Assembly: GCA_030447865.1 (NCBI GenBank)
Contig: JAUJOD010000001.1
Span: 1,207,607-1,271,606, forward strand
Length of the DNA stretch: 64,000 nucleotides
DNA from: Nocardioidaceae bacterium
GTDB lineage: Bacteria > Actinomycetota > Actinomycetes > Propionibacteriales > Nocardioidaceae
Reading direction: 5' to 3'
A model generated the notes under the pieces. It ran no database searches, was not told where the DNA came from, and saw only the letters and a program-made list of their open reading frames with translations. Positions 30,226 through 39,416 of the stretch are shown piece by piece (the first letter of the stretch is position 1; each line of letters begins with the position of its first letter). The position numbers were made by a program, and so were the translations under genes.

Positions 30226-33162
30226 GTGTCTTTCGTAACTCGTCGAGTCGGTCGCCGACTCCTGGGCGCAACCGCGTCCCTCGCCTTGGCCGCTGGTGGC
30301 GCCGCAGCAATGGCGCCAGCCTCAGCTAGTCCAACTCCTACTCCCCAGTCGCTCGGCGCCGCCGAGACGCAGAGGCCTTACAAGACGCCGCCCGCCGGGC
30401 GCTACGTCGTCGTGATGAAGGACCTGCCGGAGGCCGCCTACAACGGGCAAGTTCCGGGGTTCGCCGCGACACGTCCGCAGCCCGGTCAGCAGTTCAAGGT
30501 CGACGCCGATGCGTTGAACTACCGCGGATACCTCCAGAGCCGGCAAGACCTGGCTCTCTCGCGAGTCGGAGCCGGCCCAGCCGCCAAGATCTACAGCTAC
30601 ACCACCACGGTCAGCGGCTTCACCGCGAACCTCAGCGGCCGTCAGGTGCTCGAGCTGCGGAAGATGCCCAACGTGGTCAGCGTGCAGCGCGACAGAGCGG
30701 TGAAGCTCGACACCGTCGACTCCCCGAAGTTCCTGGGGCTGAGCGGCCGGAACGGCGTGTGGCGGCAGACCGGCGGTCCTGCCAACGCGGGCGAGGGCAT
30801 CGTCGTCGGCATCGTTGACACCGGCATCTGGCCGGGTAACCCGTCCTTCGCGGGCGCCGACCGGGTGCCGGATGTGCCGGGCTTCGAGGGCTACTGCTCG
30901 CCGAACACCGAGCGCTGGAGCAGGGACACTTGCAACAGCAAGATCATCTCGGCCCGCTTCTTCGTCGACGGAATCGGCAGGGAGAACGTCTCCGAAGACG
31001 ACTACATCTCGCCGCGTGACGGCAACGGCCACGGTTCGCACACCGCTGGCACCGCCGCCGGAAACCACGGCGTGGACGTGCGCATCGAGGGCGTGGACCT
31101 CGGCACTGCCTCCGGAATGGCCCCGGCAGCGAAGATCGCTGTCTACAAGGCCTGCTGGGAAGCAACGGACCCCAACGCCACTGGCTGCTACACCAGTGAC
31201 ACCACCAGCGCCATCGACAAGGCAGTCCAAGACGGTGTCGACGTGATCAACTACTCGATCAGCGGCAGCCGCGACGACTTCTACGACGCGGTCGAGCGCT
31301 CGTTCCTCGGGGCAGCCTCAGCTGGTGTGTTCGTCGCGACCTCGGCCGGCAACAGCGGTCCGGGCCGGTCCACCGTGGCGCACCCCAGCCCGTGGGTGGC
31401 GACGGTCGCAGCCAGCACCCACCACCTGTTCCCAGGCAAGGTCGTGCTGGGCAACGGTGAGGAGTACGTCGGAGCGATGATCTCCGACCAGGCGGTGAGC
31501 AAGCGGCGGATCATCCTGTCCTCCGACGCCGCCCAAGAAGGCGCCAAGCCAGAAGAGGCAGCACTGTGCTACCCCAACACGCTCGACCCAGCCAAGGTTC
31601 AGAACTTCATCGTGGTCTGTGACCGCGGCGTCATCGCGCGGACCGACAAGAGCGCTGAGGTGGAGCGCGCGGGTGGTGCGGGCATGGTGCTCGTGAACAC
31701 CACTGCGGGCAGCCTCGACGCCGACTTCCACTCGGTGCCGACGGTGCACCTCAACGATGAAGACGGTGCCAAGGTCAAGGAGTACGTGCGCGACAAGGGC
31801 GCGGACGCCCGGGCTCGCTTGGACCCCGACGCGCCGCCGTACGAGCCGGTCCCGACGATCGCCGGATTCTCCTCGCGCGGTCCGTTGCAGGCAGGAGACG
31901 GTGACATCCTCAAGCCGGACATTTCGGCGCCGGGTGTCAGCGTGGTAGCCGCTGTTGCGCCGCCGTTCAACAATGGACACCGGTGGGACCTCTACTCCGG
32001 TACGTCGATGTCGTCGCCGCACATCGCCGGACTGGGTGCGTTCATCAAGAACCTTCGCCCCAGCTGGACGCCGGCCATGGTCAAGTCGGCCATGATGACA
32101 ACGGCGTACGACCTGAAGCGGGCGCACAACCCGTTCATTCAGGGTGCCGGCCACGTCAACCCGCGTCGGTTCCTCGACCCGGGCCTGGTCTACAACGCCG
32201 GTCCGATCACCTGGCTGAACTTCCTCAACGGCGACCGCAGGGCAAGCAACGTCAACCAGGCGTCGATCGCTATCGGTGAGCTGGCCGGGCGTGAGCGGGT
32301 GGCCCGTATGGTCACCAACGTCTCCGACGAGACCGAGACCTACACGGCCGTCGTGCGTGGCATGGAAGGAGTGCAGGTCGACGTTGAGCCAGCCACTCTC
32401 ACCATCGCCCCCACCAAGGTGCGTAAGTTCGAGGTGGAGTTCAGGTCGACCGAGACGACCGTGTTCAAGAAGTACTCGACCGGCCACCTGGTCTGGATTG
32501 GCGACCAGGGTCACCGAGTGCGCACGCCGCTGGTAGTCAAGCCGGTAGCTGTTTCGGTGCCGGACGAAGTCGGCTCCACGCAGGGCTCCGAGGCGAGCAC
32601 CGATGGCTACCAGGTTATCCGGGGTCGGGCTGGGTTCACCGGCGAGCTCGACCTGACAGCGGTGGGCCTCGAAGGGGCCACGCCGAAGGTGGGCCAGGTC
32701 AACGAGGGTGGTGACAACCTCACGTACGTCGAGACGATCCAGGTGCCAGCGAACACAACCGTGGCCCGGTTCGACATGAACTCGGTCGACAACGAGGACG
32801 ATCTTGACCTCTACGTCTTTGGCCCGAACGGGGCGGTGTATGTATCCGCTGAGCCTGCCGCAGATGAGCAGATCACGCTCGTGCGACCACCGGCAGGCGA
32901 CTACGACGTCACCGTATACGGGTTCGACGATGCTCAAGGCGAGGGACCCATCGACTACGTCCACACCGGTTGGGCGGTGCCGAGGGGCAACCAGGGCAAC
33001 TTCAGGGTGACGCGCGATCCGCAGGAAGTCGTCGCCGGTGAAGCGTTCCGTTACCGGGCCGTCTGGGACAACCTGAGCACCGAGCAGCGCTACTTCGGCT
33101 TCGTGAAGTACGAGGCCAACGGCCGCAACACGGGCCAGCGCACCTACGTCACGGTGAACTAG
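30226..33162 (+). CDS. Secreted subtilisin-family serine protease (S8)
   Basis: 978-aa exported protease. Residues 1-35 are a signal peptide ending in ASA; about 55-160 an I9 inhibitor-type propeptide (GRYVVVMKDLP onward). The S8 catalytic triad is Asp about 198 (IVVGIVDTGIWPG), His about 269 (DGNGHGSHTAG) and Ser about 594 (SGTSMSSPHIAG), with a PA insert before the Ser. A fibronectin-III-like domain and a C-terminal pre-peptidase-like beta domain follow, as in plant and actinobacterial subtilases. Start GTG has AGAGGGG upstream. Substrate unknown. Confidence 0.93.
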   Translation: MSFVTRRVGRRLLGATASLALAAGGAAAMAPASASPTPTPQSLGAAETQRPYKTPPAGRYVVVMKDLPEAAYNGQVPGFAATRPQPGQQFKVDADALNYRGYLQSRQDLALSRVGAGPAAKIYSYTTTVSGFTANLSGRQVLELRKMPNVVSVQRDRAVKLDTVDSPKFLGLSGRNGVWRQTGGPANAGEGIVVGIVDTGIWPGNPSFAGADRVPDVPGFEGYCSPNTERWSRDTCNSKIISARFFVDGIGRENVSEDDYISPRDGNGHGSHTAGTAAGNHGVDVRIEGVDLGTASGMAPAAKIAVYKACWEATDPNATGCYTSDTTSAIDKAVQDGVDVINYSISGSRDDFYDAVERSFLGAASAGVFVATSAGNSGPGRSTVAHPSPWVATVAASTHHLFPGKVVLGNGEEYVGAMISDQAVSKRRIILSSDAAQEGAKPEEAALCYPNTLDPAKVQNFIVVCDRGVIARTDKSAEVERAGGAGMVLVNTTAGSLDADFHSVPTVHLNDEDGAKVKEYVRDKGADARARLDPDAPPYEPVPTIAGFSSRGPLQAGDGDILKPDISAPGVSVVAAVAPPFNNGHRWDLYSGTSMSSPHIAGLGAFIKNLRPSWTPAMVKSAMMTTAYDLKRAHNPFIQGAGHVNPRRFLDPGLVYNAGPITWLNFLNGDRRASNVNQASIAIGELAGRERVARMVTNVSDETETYTAVVRGMEGVQVDVEPATLTIAPTKVRKFEVEFRSTETTVFKKYSTGHLVWIGDQGHRVRTPLVVKPVAVSVPDEVGSTQGSEASTDGYQVIRGRAGFTGELDLTAVGLEGATPKVGQVNEGGDNLTYVETIQVPANTTVARFDMNSVDNEDDLDLYVFGPNGAVYVSAEPAADEQITLVRPPAGDYDVTVYGFDDAQGEGPIDYVHTGWAVPRGNQGNFRVTRDPQEVVAGEAFRYRAVWDNLSTEQRYFGFVKYEANGRNTGQRTYVTVN

Positions 33163-33184
33163 TTCGTCGTTGCTCAGCCAAGGC

Positions 33185-33223
33185 GACCGTCCCCGGGTGC
33201 AAACCCGGGGACGGTCGTTCTTT
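33185..33223 (+). terminator. Rho-independent terminator of the subtilase gene
   Basis: Perfect 13-bp stem GACCGTCCCCGGG (33185-33197) / CCCGGGGACGGTC (33204-33216), loop TGCAAA, then GTTCTTT. It is 22 nt after the stop codon. Unlike the palindrome families it has a T-rich tail. Confidence 0.92.
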
Positions 33224-33291
33224 GTGTACGGATGGCTACCCCGCTGGCGGCTCAGGCGGAACCGAAGACTGACTGAGCGAGTCAAAGAAGC

Positions 33292-33816
33292 ATGACGAAG
33301 AAACCGATTCCCACTGCACTGGCCACTTTGTCGGGCCTTGTGCTGCTGCTCGGCTGCGGCAGCCAGACCAGCGGCGGAGACGCCGCCGGAGCCGCCGCCT
33401 CGGTCTCGCAGACCTCATCGAGCTCACCGACCTCACCGGTCTTGACTGCGGTGCCGGACAAGGGGACAGGCACGGTCATCGTGCCGCCCCGCAAGGGGAA
33501 GCCGGTGGCCCCGGGTGACTTCGCGCCGGAGGTCGTGTGGAAACAGGACATGCTGATCGTCACGGCGTACGGCAGCAGCACGTGCCGGCCGGTGGCCGAA
33601 GAGGCAGTCGCCATGGACGAGCAGACCATCCTCCTGACCTTCGGCGACCGACCCGACAACGTGGCCTGCACCGACGACTACGGGCCGACTCGCAGTCGGG
33701 TCCCCGCGCCGAGCGGTGCCGTCGACCTCAACGGCGACGTGTACGCCACGTTCGACCTGGAGGGCACCCCTCAGCAGCTGATCCCCGTCCAGCTGATCGA
33801 CCCGGTCCTCAACTGA
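33292..33816 (+). CDS. Lipoprotein of unknown function
   Basis: 174-aa lipoprotein: basic start (MTKKP), hydrophobic stretch and lipobox LLLGC at residues 18-22, then a Ser/Thr-rich linker and a small domain with two cysteines (STCRPVAEEAV and NVACTDDYGP) that could form a disulfide. Not recognised. It lies alone between the subtilase terminator and convergent fumC. Confidence 0.75.
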   Translation: MTKKPIPTALATLSGLVLLLGCGSQTSGGDAAGAAASVSQTSSSSPTSPVLTAVPDKGTGTVIVPPRKGKPVAPGDFAPEVVWKQDMLIVTAYGSSTCRPVAEEAVAMDEQTILLTFGDRPDNVACTDDYGPTRSRVPAPSGAVDLNGDVYATFDLEGTPQQLIPVQLIDPVLN

Positions 33817-33828
33817 ACCGCCGAGGTG

Positions 33829-35238
33829 TCAGGGGTGCGTCATCCCCAGTACGTCGAGTGCCTCGTCGAGCTGTTGCTCGGTCAGGGTGCCCGAGTCGAC
33901 GTACCCCTCCTCGATCACAACCTCGCGGATCGTACGGCGTTCGCTGACCGCACGCTTGGCGACCGTGGCAGCGTTCTCATAGCCCAGGTAGCGGTTGAGC
34001 GGGGTCACGATCGACGGTGACGACTCAGCCAGCTCGCGGCAGTGCTCGACGTCGGCCTCGATCCCGTCGATCGTGCGGTCGGCCAGCACGCGTGCGGCGT
34101 TGCTCAGCAGCCGGATCGACTGCAGCAGGTTCGCTGCCATCACCGGCATCATGACGTTGAGCTCGAAGTTTCCCGACGCGCCGGCGAACGCGATCGCCGC
34201 GTCGTTGCCGATCACCTGCGCGCAGACCATCGACATGGCCTCGGGCAGCACGGGGTTGACCTTGCCGGGCATGATGCTCGAGCCGGGCTGCAGGTCGGGC
34301 AGCCGGATCTCACCGAGCCCGGCGCGCGGGCCGGAGCCCATCCACCGCAGGTCGGTGCAGATCTTGTGCAGGCTCACGGCGATCGTGCGGAGCTGCCCGC
34401 TGGCCTCGACGAGCGCGTCCCGGCTGCCCTGCGCCTCGAAGTGGTTGCGCGCCTCCCGCAGCGGCAGGCCGGTCAGCTCCGCGAGCTGTGCGATGACCCG
34501 CCCTGAGAAGCCTGGTGGCGTGTTGATGCCGGTGCCCACTGCGGTGCCGCCGAGCGGCAGCTCACACACCCGTGGGAGCGAGGATTCCAGCCGCTCGACG
34601 CCGATCCGCAGCTGGGCGGCGAAGCCGCCGAACTCCTGGCCGAGCGTCACCGGCGTGGCGTCCATCAGGTGCGTGCGTCCGGACTTGACGACGGTGTCGA
34701 ACTCCCCGGCCTTGGCCTCGAAGGAGCTGGCGAGGTGCTCGAGCGCAGGGATCAGGTCGCGGGTGATGGCCTGAGCCGCCGCCACATGGATCGATGTGGG
34801 GAACGTGTCGTTGCTGGACTGGCTGGCGTTGACGTCGTCGTTGGGGTGCACGCTGCGCCCGAGGGCTGCCGAGGCCAGTGAGGCGATCACCTCGTTGGCG
34901 TTCATGTTGCTCGACGTGCCAGAACCGGTCTGGAAGACATCGATCGGAAACTGGTCGTCATTGCGGCCCTCCGCCACCTCCATCGCCGCCTGCTCGATCG
35001 CCTTGGCGACATCGTCGTCGAGCACCCCGAGCTCGGCGTTCACCCGCGCGGCGGCCGCCTTGATCAGCGCCAGCGCGTGGATGTGGTCGGCCGCCAGCCG
35101 AGTGCCCGAGATCGGGAAGTTCTCGACCGCCCGCTGTGTCTGCGCCCGCCACAGCGCGTGAGCGGGCACCCGCACCTCGCCCATCGTGTCGCGCTCGATG
35201 CGGTACCCGGTCTCGCTGTCGTCGTGCTTCCCAGTCAT
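33829..35238 (-). CDS. fumC: Class II fumarate hydratase
   Basis: 469-aa citric acid cycle enzyme interconverting fumarate and malate. The family signature [20 protein letters not shown] and the conserved [16 protein letters not shown] are intact. It is upstream of glpX in the Rv1098c arrangement, though here other genes separate them. The ATG lies six nucleotides after TACGGT (leaderless type); this promoter and the first codons are part of a 115-bp duplication also present at 35862-35975. Confidence 0.95.
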   Translation of the reverse strand: MTGKHDDSETGYRIERDTMGEVRVPAHALWRAQTQRAVENFPISGTRLAADHIHALALIKAAAARVNAELGVLDDDVAKAIEQAAMEVAEGRNDDQFPIDVFQTGSGTSSNMNANEVIASLASAALGRSVHPNDDVNASQSSNDTFPTSIHVAAAQAITRDLIPALEHLASSFEAKAGEFDTVVKSGRTHLMDATPVTLGQEFGGFAAQLRIGVERLESSLPRVCELPLGGTAVGTGINTPPGFSGRVIAQLAELTGLPLREARNHFEAQGSRDALVEASGQLRTIAVSLHKICTDLRWMGSGPRAGLGEIRLPDLQPGSSIMPGKVNPVLPEAMSMVCAQVIGNDAAIAFAGASGNFELNVMMPVMAANLLQSIRLLSNAARVLADRTIDGIEADVEHCRELAESSPSIVTPLNRYLGYENAATVAKRAVSERRTIREVVIEEGYVDSGTLTEQQLDEALDVLGMTHP

Positions 35239-35338
35239 GGCTTCACCGTATCGCTCGCCGCCTCAGTGCCTTTGCCCGAGGAACAGGTGGTACGTCGTCT
35301 CGCGCGCGCCCAGCCGCACCGGCACCGCCAGCTCCTCG
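35224..35338. repeat. 115-bp direct repeat, copy 1 (fumC promoter)
   Basis: Nearly identical to 35862-35975. It spans the first codons of fumC (MTGKH), the TACGGT box, and 70 bp matching the 3' end of the spermidine synthase-like gene (ETTYHLFLG). The latter is out of context here: a remnant coding tail with no upstream gene. Confidence 0.9.
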
Positions 35339-35435
35339 CTGCCGGGCTGGTGAAACTGATGCTGCTCGACTTCGAGCCGAACCGCATGCGGTGCGTCATC
35401 GGTGTTGTCCTGAGCCGGAGAGCGAGTGGGCAGAC
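35263..35435 (-). pseudogene. Orphan 3' fragment of spermidine synthase-like gene
   Basis: The tail SEELAVPVRLGARETTYHLF matches the end of the intact gene at 35873-36592, but sequence before it (EVEQHQFHQPG) does not. It is a relic created when the region was duplicated, not a functional gene. Confidence 0.65.
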
Positions 35436-35876
35436 CTACTCCTGGACGCCAAGTCGCCCGTGGCCGAAATGGCGCGAGCGGATTGCAGATATCACGGCAG
35501 CAACCAGGAGGGTGCCCATGAGTGATCCGAGCGCCACGCCGACCGCACCTATCGGCCACAGATTCGCGCCAACCACATCAGGATCCGTCGAAGCCCCGAC
35601 AGACCAGCACAGGGTGAACGCCGCCGGTATCACCGCTACGGCCACCCGTGGGTGCCCGAACCAAGCAGCACTGCCGGCAAGCAATGCCAAAACCGCCACT
35701 ACGCCGATGATCTGCCAAGCCTCGTACGGACCGGAAGTCTGCCGTGTCACAGGGTCCAGGTCCCTCTGCCGGTCCCAACCCAACCACGCCAAGTAAGTCA
35801 GCACCGTCGCTACTCCCAAGGCCAGTGCCGCCCAGGCGGACGAGGTGGAAGTCTTGGGAGTGTGCTTCCCCGTCAT
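35436..35876 (-). CDS. Four-helix membrane protein of unknown function
   Basis: 146-aa protein with about four membrane helices (AWAALALGVATVLTYLAW, IIGVVAVLALLAGSAAW and two more) and a short cytoplasmic tail. The first five residues, MTGKH, equal those of fumC because the promoter and start were duplicated: the gene begins within copy 2 of the 115-bp repeat and is bounded by copy 1. It overlaps the stop of the upstream spermidine synthase-like gene by 4 nt. Function unknown. Confidence 0.75.
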   Translation of the reverse strand: MTGKHTPKTSTSSAWAALALGVATVLTYLAWLGWDRQRDLDPVTRQTSGPYEAWQIIGVVAVLALLAGSAAWFGHPRVAVAVIPAAFTLCWSVGASTDPDVVGANLWPIGAVGVALGSLMGTLLVAAVISAIRSRHFGHGRLGVQE

Positions 35877-35975
35877 GGCTTCACCGTATCGCTCGCCGCG
35901 TCGCTCCGGCGCCCGAGGAACAGGTGGTACGTCGTCTCGCGCGCGCCCAAAAGGACCGGCACCGCCAGCTCCTCG
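35862..35975. repeat. 115-bp direct repeat, copy 2
   Basis: Covers the genuine 3' end of the spermidine synthase-like gene, TACGGT, and the ATGACGGGGAAGCAC start of the membrane gene at 35436. Identity to copy 1 is about 88 percent by eye, with a 2-nt gap. The repeat pair flanks the membrane gene. Confidence 0.9.
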
Positions 35976-36592
35976 ACCCCGTCGAAGACGGCGGTCATCA
36001 CCGCCGACAGCTCCGCCGAGGGCGAGCTCGACCAGACGGCCGTGACGCCGCCCGGCGTGGTGGCGCGTCGGCACGCGCGCAGGAACGGCGCGCGGTAGAC
36101 CGCGGCGTTGGCGTCGTACACCAAGAAGCCGGGTCCGTTGTCGACGTCGAGCAGGAGGGCATCCACTGATCCAGGCGGGACCGTCTCGATCAGCTCGGCC
36201 ACGTCGCCGACCACAACCCGCACTCGGGGGTCAGCGCCTGCCCCGGAAGTCGGCGGGATGAGACCGTCGCGGTGCCAGTCGACGAGGGCGGCTTCGATCT
36301 CGATGACGAGCACCTCGGTGACCGCGGCGTCACGTAGCACCTCGTCGAGGGTGAAACCGAGCCCGAGACCACCGATCAGAACCCGCAATGGCTCCCTTGG
36401 CCGCCCTTGCCAGCGCGCGTGCAGACGGTTCAGCGTCGTACGAGCCAGCAGCCGCTCGGTCGCTGTCTCGACGGTGTCCATGACGAAGACGCCGTTGACC
36501 CGCAGCTCCAGCGCGCCGTCGCGCTGTCGCCGTAGCAGGACGACTTCGCCCCGCTCAGTGACCGCTCGAGCAACGTGCGTAGTGCCGGGCAT
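35873..36592 (-). CDS. Spermidine synthase-like methyltransferase-fold protein
   Basis: 239-aa protein with a Rossmann fold. The nucleotide-binding loop VLIGGLGLGFTLDEVL and an acidic residue at the end of the next strand (VLVIEIEAALVDWH) fit the spermine/spermidine synthase family, as does DALLLDVDNGPGFLVYDANA. Many such actinobacterial proteins have no proven polyamine role. C-terminal tail ends ETTYHLFLGRR. Confidence 0.8.
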   Translation of the reverse strand: MPGTTHVARAVTERGEVVLLRRQRDGALELRVNGVFVMDTVETATERLLARTTLNRLHARWQGRPREPLRVLIGGLGLGFTLDEVLRDAAVTEVLVIEIEAALVDWHRDGLIPPTSGAGADPRVRVVVGDVAELIETVPPGSVDALLLDVDNGPGFLVYDANAAVYRAPFLRACRRATTPGGVTAVWSSSPSAELSAVMTAVFDGVEELAVPVLLGARETTYHLFLGRRSDAASDTVKP

Positions 36593-36657
36593 GCTCTCCC
36601 TCTGGCTGTCCTGTGATGTGTGGCTTGACTAACCGTCGCTCGGCTTAGAGTGCTCTG

Positions 36658-37290
36658 ATGCGGGCAAACGTTTACGTCGACGGCTTCAACCTGTACTACG
36701 GACGCCTCAAAGGCACCAAGCACAAGTGGCTAGATCTGGAGAAACTGTGCGACCGAATGCTGCCCAACGACAGCGTGCAGAGAATCCGCTACTTCACAGC
36801 CTGAGTCAGCGCTTTACCCAACAATCCCAATGCTGCGCTCAGGCAGCAGGTGTACCTTCGCGCTCTCTACACACTCCCACGTGTATCGGTGCACTTCGGA
36901 CACTTCCTGGTGACCTATCCCCGTGTCGCACTCTTCGACCCGCCGTCTGGATCACCGACGACCGCCCAGATCGTCAAGACGGAGGAGAAGGGCTCGGACG
37001 TCAATCTGGCCACCTTTATGCTGGCCGACGCCTTCAGGAACGATGCTGAGGCGTACGTGGTCATTAACAACGACTCGGATCTCATGCAGCCCCTTCGGCT
37101 CGTTCAACACGAGTTGGGGCACACGGTTGGGATTCTGAACCCGCATCCCAATCCAAGCCACATGCTGTTGCGGTGCAAGCCCACCTTCACGAAGTCCGTC
37201 CGAGCCGGAGTGGTCGCCAGCTGCAAGCTGCCAGACAGGATCGTCGATGCCTACGGCAGTACGATCGAGAAGCCCGCCGATTGGGCCTAG
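36658..37290 (+). pseudogene. NYN-domain ribonuclease-like gene with in-frame stop
   Basis: NYN (PIN-like) proteins are metal-dependent RNases. The start MRANVYVDGFNLYYGRLKG and the later NLATFMLADAFRNDAEAYVV and NNDSDLMQPLRL give the acidic catalytic residues. Codon 49 (36802-36804) is TGA where sequence continuity (YFTA-x-VSALPNNPN) suggests Arg CGA; both sides are the same frame and total 210 codons. TAGAGT lies six nucleotides before the ATG. A re-initiated product from 36850 would lack the first catalytic Asp. Confidence 0.88.
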
Positions 37291-37301
37291 CAAAGCAGAA
37301 G

Positions 37302-37346
37302 CCCCGCCGAAGCGGGGTTTCGCACCCAGCCGTCGAAGCGGCTGGG
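37302..37346 (+). terminator. Double hairpin terminator after NYN locus
   Basis: First stem CCCCGC (37302-37307) / GCGGGG (37312-37317) followed by TTT; second stem CCCAGCCG (37325-37332) / CGGCTGGG (37339-37346). A further perfect inverted repeat GTAAAC / GTTTAC is at 37354-37373. Confidence 0.8.
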
Positions 37347-37523
37347 GGGATGAGTAAACATTAGCAGGTTTACATAGGTTTCCAAGCACCCAATGATGAG
37401 GCGTTGGCCTGCCTAAGATGGGTAGGAGACCCCATTGGACGCCGTGGACGCACCCCGGCAGGCTTGAGGTGCGATGTGGCCACCGGGGCGCATCCGCAAC
37501 CGTGACACCAACGAGGAGAAACC

Positions 37524-37796
37524 ATGATCGGCTTCATCGTGGCCGGATTGATCATCGGCGTACTCGCGCGTCTCATCCTGCCGGGTAAGCAACATCTGAG
37601 CGTCGTCATGACGCTGCTACTTGGTCTGGCTGGGTCGGTTGTCGGCGGACTGGTGGCCAATCTGCTCGGCACTGGCAGCATCTGGGAGCTGAACGTCATC
37701 GGCTTTGTCGTCGCCGTGATCGCGGCCATCGCCTTCATCGGAGTCGCGGAGGGCTTCACGGCTGCCCGCGACAAGAACCCGCTGTCATCCCACTGA
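37524..37796 (+). CDS. GlsB/YeaQ/YmgE-family stress-response membrane protein
   Basis: 90-aa protein of the transglycosylase-associated family with three membrane helices. The GFIVAGLIIGVLARLILPG start and TLLLGLAGSVVGGLVANLLG are characteristic. In Gram-positive bacteria members accompany Asp23 proteins and respond to stress. A GAGGAG ribosome-binding site lies seven nucleotides upstream. Single gene. Confidence 0.9.
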   Translation: MIGFIVAGLIIGVLARLILPGKQHLSVVMTLLLGLAGSVVGGLVANLLGTGSIWELNVIGFVVAVIAAIAFIGVAEGFTAARDKNPLSSH

Positions 37797-37921
37797 GGGT
37801 GTCGCAACCCTTCTCTGCTTCCCCCGACGCCGAGAGGTGCTGCCAGCTGACGACTGCCTGACGGCGGTTGCTGGACGCCTCCTGGGTGTCGAATAGCTCC
37901 GGAGTGCGAGAAACTGCTCCT

Positions 37922-39379
37922 ATGCAACAGCTCTCCCCGCTCGACGCGCAGTTCCTCAATGTCGAGACCGCCACCACGGTCGGACACGTCGGCAGTCTGA
38001 TTCTCCTCGACCCGTCGACCGCGCCCGGCGGGGAGCTCACGCTCGACCGGATCCGCGAGGTGCTCGAGCCACGCCTGCACCTGGCCCCGCTGCTTCGCCA
38101 GCGGCTGGTCAACGTGCCACTCGGTCTCGGCGGGCCCTACTGGGCCGACGACCCGGACTTCGACATCGAGTTCCACCTGCGCGAGCTCGGGCTGCCGCGG
38201 CCAGGCGGCGACAGCGAGCTGAGCGAACAGGTGGCGCGTATCCACGCCCGACCGCTCGACCGCACCCGGCCGCTGTGGGAGATGTACCTCATCCACAACC
38301 TCGAGGGCGGCAAGCAGGCGCTGTACTCCAAGGTGCATCACGCCGCGATCGACGGGGTGTCGGGCGCCGAGATCCTCGCCACGATCATGGACGTCACCGT
38401 TGAGCCGCGCGTCGAGGACCAGCCGGAGGAGATCTGGGATCCCGACGCGCTGCCCGACCCGCTGAGTCTGGTACGTCGTGGCGTGACGTCGATGGCAGCC
38501 CAGCCGCTGGAGGCGCTGCGGACGCTCCCGAAGGCCCTGCCCCATCTCGCGGACCTGCCGGGCGCATCGCTGGTGCCGGGCATCGAGACGATCAGCAATC
38601 TCGCCGACTCGCTGGTGCAGCTGGCGGGGGCGCCGGGCCGCAGCGGGCCGCGGCGTACGATCTCCACCCCTCACACGCCGTTGAACGGCCGGATCACCGC
38701 TCACCGCCGGTTCGCCTACGGCTCGCTGCCGCTGGACTCGATCAAGCAGGTGAAGAACGCCTACGCGATGACGGTCAACGACGTGGTGATGGCGCTGTGC
38801 ACCTCGGCGCTGCGGCGGTGGCTGCTCGACCACGACGGGCTGCCGGAAACACCGATCGTGGTGGCGGTCCCGGTGTCGGTGCGCTCCGACGACGACCAGG
38901 GTGAGACCGGCAACCACATCTCGGTGATGGTGGCCGAGATGCCCACCCACCTGGCCGACGCGGAGGCGCGGCTGGCCGCCGTACAACTCGCGATGATCGA
39001 GGCGAAGGAGCACTTCGAGGCGGTGCCGGCGACGATCCTGCAGGACCTGACCGCGGTGATACCCACCGCTTTGTCGGGGCTGGCTGCGCGGGCGGTGTTC
39101 ACGATGATGCAGGGCGGGGGCTACCCGTTCAACCTGTTCATCTCGAACGTGCCGGGCCCGCAGGTCCCGCTCTACATCGGCGGCGCCAGCGTGCTGGGGG
39201 TCTACCCGATGTCGGCCGTCACCGACTTCACCGGGGCGCTCAACATCACGCTGTTCTCCTACAACGGGTCACTCGACTTCGGCCTCATCGCCTGTCGGGA
39301 GCTCGTGCCCGACGTGTGGAACCTGATCGACTACCTGCGCGACGCCCTCGACGAGCTGGTGAAGCTCTCCGAGACCTGA
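37922..39379 (+). CDS. Wax ester synthase/diacylglycerol acyltransferase
   Basis: 485-aa WS/DGAT-family enzyme that joins acyl-CoA to fatty alcohols or diacylglycerol, making storage lipid. The catalytic HHxxxDG motif is KVHHAAIDGVSG. The family landmarks PLWEMYLIHNL, the SVRSDDDQGETGNHI region and the FNLFISNVPGP C-terminal motif are present. The ATG at 37922 matches the family start MQQLSPLDAQFLNVE. Convergent with the alpha/beta hydrolase. Confidence 0.93.
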   Translation: MQQLSPLDAQFLNVETATTVGHVGSLILLDPSTAPGGELTLDRIREVLEPRLHLAPLLRQRLVNVPLGLGGPYWADDPDFDIEFHLRELGLPRPGGDSELSEQVARIHARPLDRTRPLWEMYLIHNLEGGKQALYSKVHHAAIDGVSGAEILATIMDVTVEPRVEDQPEEIWDPDALPDPLSLVRRGVTSMAAQPLEALRTLPKALPHLADLPGASLVPGIETISNLADSLVQLAGAPGRSGPRRTISTPHTPLNGRITAHRRFAYGSLPLDSIKQVKNAYAMTVNDVVMALCTSALRRWLLDHDGLPETPIVVAVPVSVRSDDDQGETGNHISVMVAEMPTHLADAEARLAAVQLAMIEAKEHFEAVPATILQDLTAVIPTALSGLAARAVFTMMQGGGYPFNLFISNVPGPQVPLYIGGASVLGVYPMSAVTDFTGALNITLFSYNGSLDFGLIACRELVPDVWNLIDYLRDALDELVKLSET

Positions 39380-39416
39380 TCGCTGGAGCCTGATCGCTGA
39401 GGCCTGATGGCGCTGC

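Noticed and set aside
35263-35559. A 98-aa gene upstream of fumC
   Set aside because: Only the duplicated tail of the spermidine synthase-like gene is recognisable and the rest is antisense to the membrane gene.
36802-36804. TGA as selenocysteine or programmed readthrough in the NYN gene
   Set aside because: No SECIS-like structure was seen and the codon sits where an Arg is expected; a simple nonsense change is enough.
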